In this document: piece by piece, positions 7,646-16,000 of the stretch
How the letters are laid out: every line of letters begins with the position of its first letter
Numbering within the stretch: position 1 is the first letter of the stretch
Origin: JBEKIK01 sp049509395
Lineage (GTDB): Bacteria; Planctomycetota; Planctomycetia; Pirellulales; Thermoguttaceae
Length of the DNA stretch: 27,525 nucleotides
Assembly: GCA_049509395.1 (NCBI GenBank)
Contig: JBEKZY010000022.1
Coordinates: 1 to 27,525, forward strand
Reading direction: 5' to 3'
Position numbers and translations under genes: made by a program
Notes under the pieces: model-generated
The model's input: only the letters and a program-made list of their open reading frames with translations
Told to the model about the DNA's origin: nothing
The model's database searches: none

Positions 7646-7979
7646 GACGGCAACCTCCTACATTGACCAAGTGTTGCAACGTAGAATCGGTTTCCATAAT
7701 AACTACATTATACCAAAATGGATGATCATAGCCCACATAGCCTCCCAACTGGAGCAGTGCCTCCACAGCCTCCCTCTGCCTTTTCGCCTGCTGCAACTTC
7801 ACCGCGAACCAACTACACACAATTGCGAATAAGGTCACAAAACTCAGCAATGTCCGAAGACCGAATTGAAATCTACGTTTAGATTGCCAAAGAATAAATA
7901 CCAATAATGCTATCTCAAATAAGGTCAACCATAGATTGATCTGCGGCTCAAAATCGGCATACTTCTGACTGGCCTGCAC
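7632..7979 (-). pseudogene. Truncated planctomycete membrane protein (RTLL-type N-terminus)
   Basis: The 115-codon frame has two hydrophobic helices (about residues 15-32 and 43-60) around RRFQFGLRTLL, then SWFAVKLQQAKRQREAVEALLQLGG. This is the stereotyped membrane-anchor N-terminus of many planctomycete proteins, which normally continue into a leucine-rich or other extracellular domain; here the frame ends about 40 residues later without one. The only start candidate is the GTG at 7979, poorly spaced from AGGA, and it lies about 20 bases from the end of the transposase remnant, so the true 5' end may be lost. Its end overlaps the TPR start by 14 bases. It is either a short membrane protein or, more likely, a truncated gene. 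Confidence 0.5.
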
Positions 7980-7999
7980 TTTCCTAAAAAATGGTCACA

Positions 8000-8854
8000 T
8001 TAACACGCAATACCGAGCAGTTGATTGACGAGTGCGCGGATTTTTCGCGGCAAGCGTCGGCAACTTGCAGTGGCCGAAAATTCGGCACAGAGGATCTTGC
8101 GGCGCAATGCATTGCGGCGGTCGGCGTGCGAAGGGCGTCGCAGAGGATCATCCCAAGGTGAATTGCTGCGGTCGGAAAGCGTATTGTACCAGCGTCGCCA
8201 AGCCCACAGTTCCACCAGAGTATGCATCCACAGATTCAGGTGATACGCACCGATGTTCGCCCACAGGTAGCGGACTTGTTGCTGGCCGACCCCCTAGACT
8301 TCCTTGATGTCGTGGAAGTCCTGCTCTATGGCTGCCCGGTCGGCAAATGCCTCCAATATCTCTTGGACCGTGGATTGCGGATCGGTGCTGAAGAAGGATT
8401 GCGGACCAGCCGCCTCTTGCACGATAACCACGCGGATTATGCCGTAGCCCCCCGGTACGTGGCCAGGAATGTTTTGTATTTCTTCTTCACTGTTTTTCCA
8501 TATTGGATGCATTCCATGGTCCGCCAGCCACGCTTGGCTGCCGCGCGTTTGGCCAGGCTCAGGTGTTTCTTCCCGTACTTCTTCGGCCTGCCGCGTCCAC
8601 GCCGCCCTTTTTTGGGCTTTGGCGGCAAACTGTAAAGACAAGCGTCCTTGCGCAGGCGGCTTATCATCACTACGCCCAGTTTCAAAACCGGCTTGAGAAA
8701 GGGACGTTTGGCGTAAAAGCCATCGGCCACGATTCACAGGCTTTTTCCCGAGGCAAACAAGATTCCGGCGGCCCAGAATACCAGGTCCGCCGCTTGTTCG
8801 AGCTTGGTCTGGAATTTCCAGCGGAGTTCTTTGGGTGTAAACAACGCTCGAAAA
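8000..8854 (-). pseudogene. DDE transposase, C-terminal part, broken (IS4/IS701-like)
   Basis: Reading from about 8854 down, the frame gives LFTPKELRWKFQTKLEQAADL, then a stop at 8736-8734 where GKSL*IVADGFYAKRPFLKP expects Trp. It continues through the RLRKDA and GRRGRGRPKKYG segments to a frame change at a G6 run (C6 at 8448-8453 on the + strand). The next frame carries IEQDFHDIKEV, a TAG at 8296-8294 where Trp is expected, then GVGQQQVRYLWANIGAYHLNLW and SPWDDPLRRPSHADRR. VADG supplies a catalytic Asp and IEQDFHD probably the Glu. The arrangement resembles Gemmata-type DDE transposases. The N-terminal part with the first Asp is missing, so it cannot be active. Confidence 0.8.
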
Positions 8855-9136
8855 CCTAAATCCAATTCCTCGCCCTCGAAGATCTTCGATGAGTGTCACC
8901 AGATGCCGCATTGACCGTCAGAGCCGATCTAGCCGCCAAATAATCAGCGTGTCGCCGTCTTTCAGCATATCCAAGCAACGATTCAATCCTGGCCGGTTGC
9001 ATTTTGCACCGGAAATCTTATCGGTGAAGATGCGGTCCTTAGTTATGCCGTGTTTTTCTAATGCATCTAGCTGCAGGCTTAAATCCTGATCGTCCGTACT
9101 TACGCGCGCATAGCCAACCAGATTGCCAGTTTTCAT
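8855..9136 (-). pseudogene. Serine recombinase (resolvase/invertase) N-terminal fragment
   Basis: From the ATG at 9136 (GGAG about 8 bases upstream) the frame encodes the resolvase-type catalytic start GYARVSTDDQ, with Ser13 or Ser14 as nucleophile, followed by QLDALEKHGI, DKISGAK and IIWRLDRL. A TGA at 8920-8918 falls where the family has Gly (RLDRLGRS), and the same frame continues as RSMRHLVTLIEDLRGRGIGFR. Similarity ends near 8855, where transposase sequence begins. The rest of the catalytic domain and the DNA-binding HTH are missing, so this is a dead fragment of a Tn3-resolvase/invertase-like protein. Confidence 0.85.
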
Positions 9137-9777
9137 CTTTCTGGCTCCATATCACAGGTGCAACATCACAGGTGAATATACGTAATATGGGATGCTCTGG
9201 AGCTTTGGAAAGTTCCGGATAGAGGGTAGTATTTCTGCTATGGTTGTAGAATATCGGAAAGAAAAAAAATGGTGGTTTTTCAAGATTCCGAAGAAACAGT
9301 TGGCTTGATGAGACAACGACTTGAATGTCGATACCTACTTGACGTTTCGGCGTGCAAATGCTCAGCGTGGTGGCAACTTGTCGGTAACAGAAGCGGAACA
9401 TTTTGGAGTTGCTCGCCGCGTGTAGTAGAGCACGGCTCGACAGCAGTTCTTACCCCAGTCTGCTGCCGCAAAAAGCCGTGGCCCTGTGGGCCGCTTGAGT
9501 CATGGTGGTTTGGTCGTCTGACAATGACTATTATTAAAAGTGCACAAAGGCCCGCGGACTCCATCGTAACATTAGATTTCATAATTGTATCACCAGAAAT
9601 AGTGGGATTTATTGGGGGGGGGTGGGGGGTAAAAATGTTTTCTTTTCATGCGGGTAGTGTAAAATCACGCCTATCGTGTTTAATTTAATTCTTCGACGTG
9701 CGCTAGGCTTGAAAGGTTAGGAAGCAACAACGAGCCCCGTTGCATCGCTGTAACTGCTCTTTAAGCGGAGCAAGTTC
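9137..9777. other. Gene-free region upstream of the giant gene
   Basis: These 640 bases hold several frames of 100-140 codons on both strands, but none has a ribosome-binding site with a recognisable protein, and the translations look like random out-of-frame sequence. The notable feature is a guanine tract, nine G then T then six G, at 9614-9629. Promoter elements for the giant gene may lie between the tract and 9777 but I cannot place them. Confidence 0.5.
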
Positions 9778-9975
9778 ATGGCCAAGTCAAGCAAATCCGT
9801 GTTACGTCGTGGCGAAGCCCTGGCAAAGGTCTCCCGCCGACAGGCGGCAAGCCGGCTTGTTCTTTTCGCGTCCGGCGGAGTCTTGCTTACAGCGGTCATA
9901 TGCCAAGGGGGCAACTCTGTTCACCGGGGACGACACGCAGCCAGACTAGTCCTAAAAGAGGTCTCGTTCACTTAA
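9778..9975 (+). CDS. Possible small basic membrane protein or leader ORF
   Basis: A 65-codon frame begins at an ATG with GGAG about 8 bases upstream. It encodes a basic N-terminus (MAKSSKSVLRRGEALAKVSRR), one hydrophobic segment (about residues 27-43) and a basic tail, ending 40 bases before the giant gene. The basic-then-hydrophobic layout could be an exported or membrane peptide, or a leader whose translation affects the downstream gene. No homologue is recognised and the frame may be fortuitous. Confidence 0.35.
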   Translation: MAKSSKSVLRRGEALAKVSRRQAASRLVLFASGGVLLTAVICQGGNSVHRGRHAARLVLKEVSFT

Positions 9976-10015
9976 CCGGGCATAACCCTGCCCTTTACAC
10001 GAGGAGATCACAACA

Positions 10016-13000
10016 ATGGCGCTCACTTGGATCCGACGACTATGGCATAACAACGGGACTTCCAAAAAGAAATCCAGGCGGCGACCGGAACACCAGCACC
10101 GGGCCCGGCTGGCGCTGGAAGCGCTCGAAGATCGTCGCCTGCTGTGTACGATTGTCTGGGCCAACGAAAATGATCCCAACAATGGTTTCGCCAATCTCGG
10201 CGCCAATGAGGCAACCGCGAAGCTGGACGTGAGCGACGCCATTTCCACTTGGGAAAATGCGATCCAGAATTTCAACCGACCGGGCGGAGGCAATTCCTAC
10301 TCCGTCAATATCTCCATGAGCGATCCGGGGGGATATGGCGGCAACACGTCGATTACCGCATTCGACGCCGGATATCCTACCGCCGCGAACATCACGATAG
10401 CAACCGGGGGGGACGGGCACGGGTCGGGGTATTTCTTCGACCCGACACCGTCGGACAACAGTGAATTCGAGGGCACGATAGTCAATGATTTCTCGGGCAT
10501 GGCCCAGAGTGGTTCTCCCGCAAATGGTCTGGTGGATTTCCAAACCGTCGTCTTGCACGAGTTATGCCATGCCATGGGCCTTTGCGGCAGCAACAGCCTG
10601 TATGCGACGAGCAGTTACAACCACGAAACCCCCTTCCCCAATCCGCCCGCCTACTTCTGGGTTTTCCAAGGGCCGAGCGTCACGCACGTGATGACCAGCA
10701 ATAATGCGGGGACTTCCGATGCCGGCGTGCCCATACACTCGGCTTGGACCGATGCGAACTTTACGTGGGAGGGGCAGAATTACGTGGGCGTCCAAGATTT
10801 GATGAATGCCGGCATAGGTCCATCGGAACGCCGGCTGATCCCCAGCTATATCCTCCTCATTCTTCACGATGTTTACAACTACGACGTGACCGCTCCCCAG
10901 GGCGTGGAAACGATGTACTCCATGCTCGATTCCCAGGGGAATCTCCTGGTGCGTGACGCCGGCGGCAATGACACCATCACGCTGAGCATGGCTGGGCCGG
11001 ATGTGCAAGTTCACGTGGCCCTTGGCACCCCCGTGCCGGGGATCAGCCCCAACCCGGTCTATGTTCAAGATTACGCGGCTTCCTCGATTAGCAATATCAC
11101 GGTAAGTCTCGGCAGCGGCAACGACAACATCCACTTCGACAGCGACGTCCCCGCGAATGTTCAATCGCTCACGTTTGTCAATTCTCCCACCCCCGGCACT
11201 GCCGCGCTGACCATCTACGATGTCTCGGCCGGCGCCATTTATACCATCGGCGTCCTCCCGTACACTGGTTATGCCGATCCGAGAGCCATAAATTGTACAA
11301 GCTGGAACAATCCAGTGGGTTATCTCCCCAACTTCACGAGCGTGACGCTGAATACCGGGCCCGCCACCAACATCGTCCAAATTGGGACAGCCTGGGCGGC
11401 AACTCCAATTACCATTAACGGCGACGGTCCGTCCCAGGTCCTCATCGGTTACCTGAACGCGCCCTCATCAGGCGTTAGGGGCATATTGGGAAATGTGACG
11501 ATCCATAATCTGCCCGGCGACACAACATTAATCGTCGATGACACAGGCGACCTCTACGCGCAAACTGCCACCTTGGGGAAAGTCATCGGCACCCCGATCT
11601 CCTATTATATCGACGGGATCGAACCGGGCAGTATCCAATACGACTCCTCCGCTGTAAGCAGCGTGAGTCTTTATACCGACGCCGTGTCGGGGAATAAGAT
11701 CAACGTGCTAGAAACCGGCGTTCAGACCGATCTGTATGTCGATGCCCCCACGTCCGTCACGATCGGCGACAGCACGGCGGGCGCCTGGAACATCGTGGGC
11801 AATATCTACATGCAAAACGTGGAGGACTCGAGCGCCGACAAGGGCGACCTGGCGGTCACGATCGACGACTCGGCCAGCAGTGCGTACCGCACGGCCACGG
11901 CCACGGCATTCACGCCCGGTTCGGATTCACCATTCCTATCTCCTTACACTATCTGCGACCAGATCAGCGGGCTATCCCAGGGTACGATCAATTATGAAGA
12001 GGCAGACACAGGCAGCGTGGACATCCTTGGCGGCGCGAACGATCTCGGCCTGAATGACAATCGGCGCATTAGAATTGGCGAAACCCCCATTAACTACGCT
12101 GCACAGCCGGCCATCGCGTACGTCACGCCCGTGTCCGGTTACGCAGGGGAATCGATTACCATCTGCGGCGTTGATATCGATATGAACAGCGTAGTTTACT
12201 TCGGCAATAACGCCACCACGGTCGAATCCGTGCGCATATTTTCCGCTATGGACTATGCGCAGGTCATGGTCCCCAGTGGCACATCCGGCGCGACGGTGGA
12301 CGTGCGGGTGAGCAATTTAGGCGACAAATCGCCGATCACGTCGGCTGACCAGTTCACCTATGTGACCCCCCCGACAGTTTCCAGCATCAGTCCCGTGGAC
12401 GGCCCGCTTGCGGGAGGCACCGTGGTGACGATTTCCGGTACGCTCCTGAACACCGTTAATGAGGTAGACTTTGGCAATACGCCGGCCGCCAAATTTAGAA
12501 TTAACACGAACGGAACGATCACCGCGACCGCTCCGCCGGGCAGTTCCGGCAAAGTCGATGTTGTAGTGACCGCAGCGGACGGTGTCCCGTCGCCCGATAC
12601 AACGGCCGACTTGTACGATTATCTTGCCGCTCCCGTGGTGACTTCCGTTTCGCCCCAGGCCGGCCCTCTAAGCAATGGATCGACGGTGGTCATCACCGGC
12701 ACTGATCTGGGGGCCTTGAACAATCAGGGCGCCTTGGAATTCAATCCCACAGTTTACTTCGGCCAAGTTCAGGCTACACTCACCGGCTGGGTTGCACCGA
12801 GTCAGGGATCGAACGTCTGGCAATTGGACGTGACTCCGCCGGCCGAGGCGGCGGCCACGGTAGACGTGACAGTGAAAACGCCGGGCGACACGTCGGCCAT
12901 CTCTACCAGCGACAAATACACGTACACCGTTGCGCCGGTGATCAACACCATCTATCCGCAGGTAAGTTCAATGGCGGGCGGCCTTGTGGTGTCGATTATC

Positions 13001-16000
13001 GGTTCCGGCCTGGACAAAGTCACGGAGGTTGACTTCGGTACCACGAAGGGGACCAACATAACGATCAGCGGAAGCAGTCAACTCTGGGTAACCAGCCCGT
13101 CAGGGGCCGCCGGCACCGTGGACGTAAGGGTCAAATCACCCGGCGGAACCTCGCCTATTGTCACCAACGACGAATATACGTATTTAGCGCCGCCCACGAT
13201 CACCTCCGTCTCTCCCCAATTCGGTCCTTATGAGGGCGGCACTGTAGTGACTATCCAAGGCACGAACCTCAGCAGTGTCGCTCCCGTGGTCCGTTTCGGC
13301 GGTTTTTACGGGACACCGGGCACAATCCTCAGCGACACGGGCACGCAAATCATGGTAACCAGTCCAGCACACGCTGCAGGCCTTGTCGACATACAAGTGT
13401 TTACCACCGGCGGCGGTTCCACTATCTCGACCGCCGACGAGTTTAATTACATACATATGACGCCCATCATAAACAGCATTTCACCCTCGTCAGGCCCGAC
13501 CGGCGGCGGAACAACGGTGACGATCAGCGGTAATTATTTCCTGGGCACGACGATGGTATACTTCGGCGATACCCATCCGGCCAGCTTCATCACCGTCAAC
13601 TCGGACACGCAGATCACAGCCACCAGCCCGCCTGAGTCCGCCGGGGCTCCGGTGGACGTAAGGGTCGTGGCCTGGGGCCTGGAATCGGCAACCACACCAC
13701 AAGACCATTTTACGTACGAAGCACCGCCCGTGGTTTCCAGCATTAGCCCTTCGTCGGGCACAGTGGCAGGCGGGACCACGGTAATCATTACGGGTTCTAA
13801 TCTTTCGGGCGCTACGGAAGTCGATTTCGGGAGCGTCGCGGGCACGATCGTCTCAGGCACAAACACCGCCGGGCAAATCACAGTCACCAGCCCACCCGGT
13901 ACCGTAGGCACTTCGCCCGACGTGACAGTGGTAACAACCGTTGGAAGGTCGACCACTTCGTCCGCCGACAAGTTCAGCTACTACATACCCGTCCCTGTGG
14001 TCACCGGCTTGAGTCCAATAGTAGGCGACACGGGGGTGCGGCCAACGGTGACCATTTCCGGTTCCAATCTGTCGAACGCCTCGTGGGTGAAGTTTGGCAC
14101 GATCGCAGCGACGATTGACAGCGACACGAACAACCAGATCGTGGTCACAGGCCCGGCGATCGGAACCGCAGGCATGGTTGACGTGACGGTCAACACGGCG
14201 GGCGGCACTTCGGCGATTGTGCCGGCCGATCAGTTCACCTACGGCGATGTGCCAAACATTTCAGCTTTGGTAAGGCCGACTGGCGGGCCAGGGAACATTG
14301 GACCCGCAGACTACAGCGGCTGGCAGATAGACATTGACGGCGCAAATCTGGCTGGGGCTACGGAGGTAGATTTCGGTGCGAGTAAGGTAACGAGTTTCCT
14401 GGTTGACACGGCAACGGAAATCGTTGTCGCCGTTCCCAATGAAGATCCGGGCACGGTGTCCTTGACGGTCAAGACGTCCTTCGGGACTTCAGCGGCTGCC
14501 CCATATACGTATGTCCCAGGGCCCGTCATCATCGATGCATATACCGCAAACAATACCATGGATGGGCCACTGACAGGAGGAACATCGATAACGATCCGCG
14601 GCATCCATATGTCGGATGCTACGGCAGTGAATTTCGGCAGTACTGCGGTAACAAACTTTACCTATACCGATTACGGTGGAGGCTATGGGGCGATTACGGT
14701 CACGAGCCCGCCAAGTGCTGCGGGCCCGGTGTACATTAGCGTGACATCGCCAGAGGGCACTTCTACGAACAAACCGGTTCTTTTCGATTACTTGCCGGTT
14801 CCTACCGTTTCCGGCATCAGTCCTGCCTCCGGTCCCACTGTAGGCGGCAGCACAGTAGCGATTTCCGGCGCAGACTTATCCTTTACCACTGGGGTTTTCT
14901 TTGGCGGCATCGCAGCCACGAGCTTCAGCTACTCCTATTCCGGCGGAGAAATTCTGGCCGTTGCTCCTGCGGGCAGCGGCACGGTCGATGTGACCGTGAC
15001 CACGGATGGAGGCACCTCAGCCACGTCGTCGGCCGACCAATTCACCTACGTGTATGTGCCGCCTCCTGTTGTTTTGGGTTTGAGTCCGACTTCCAGCGGT
15101 CTATCGGGAGGTGTATCGGTAACGATCGCCGGCACGGACCTGGGCTATGCCACGGCTGTCGATTTTGGCGGCGCCACGGCCAGTTTCACGGTCAACCCGG
15201 ACGGAACCATCTCGGCCGTTGCACCCATGGAAATTAGCGACTGCACAGTGAACGTGACGGTGACGACCCTCGTGGGCACGTCGGCAACCTCAGCAGCCGA
15301 CCAGTTTAGCTATGTCGGGCCGCCCGTCGTTGCATCTTTGGATACAAATATCGGTTCGGTCTACGGCAGCACCCGCGTGACAATTAGCGGCACTGACCTG
15401 GCCAGCGCCACGGCAGTGAGATTCGGGTCTAATCCGGCCACGATCGTCGGCGAAACGGACGACCAAGGCGTGGACTCGCTCGTAGTCCTCAGCCCGGAAG
15501 CGACCGGCGATACACCGGGGCCGGTGGACATCACCGTGAACACGCCCTACGGCACCACGACCGATTCCAGTGCTTTCAACTACTATCTGCCGCCTATCGT
15601 CACTGCGATTTCTACATCGGTCGGTCCAACGGCAGGTGGGACTGCATTAACCATTTCCGGCACGAATCTATGGAGCGTAACTGCGGTCAGTTTCGGCAGT
15701 ATTGCTGCGACCAGTTTCACATACAATTATTCGGACGGAACCATCTCTGCCGTCAGTCCCACGGGCAGCGTCTCCACAGTGGACGTGACAGTGGTCAATC
15801 CAGGCGGTACATCACCCGTTTCATCGGCCGACCAGTTCACCTACCTGCCGGCGCCAAGCGTATCGGGCATTAGTCCCGCGGCGGGAACACTGTCGGGAGG
15901 CTCCTCGGTATTGATCTCTGGTACGGGTCTGACCATTGCCACGGAGGTCGATTTCGGCGGCTTCGGCCCGGCCAGTTTTACGGTCAATCCGGACGGAACC

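Larger units (their letters stand above)
8000..9136 (-). mobile_element. Decayed mobile-element region (recombinase-transposase junction)
   Basis: A serine-recombinase N-terminus runs directly into a DDE transposase C-terminal half in the same orientation. Neither is complete, and stops and a frameshift interrupt both. I found no terminal inverted repeats or target duplication by eye, so the limits are the limits of recognisable coding similarity. This is best read as remnants of two elements joined by insertion or deletion. Confidence 0.7.

Noticed and set aside
7127..8920. TAG and TGA at Trp positions suggested a reassigned stop codon
   Set aside because: TAG cleanly ends at least four intact genes here (DUF1080, coiled-coil, giant and thioredoxin-like genes), and TGA and TAA end others. 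The stops at Trp positions occur only in decaying or interrupted genes.
9039..9688. Overlapping frames of 100-140 codons on both strands
   Set aside because: None has both a ribosome-binding site and a protein-like translation; the sequences look random.
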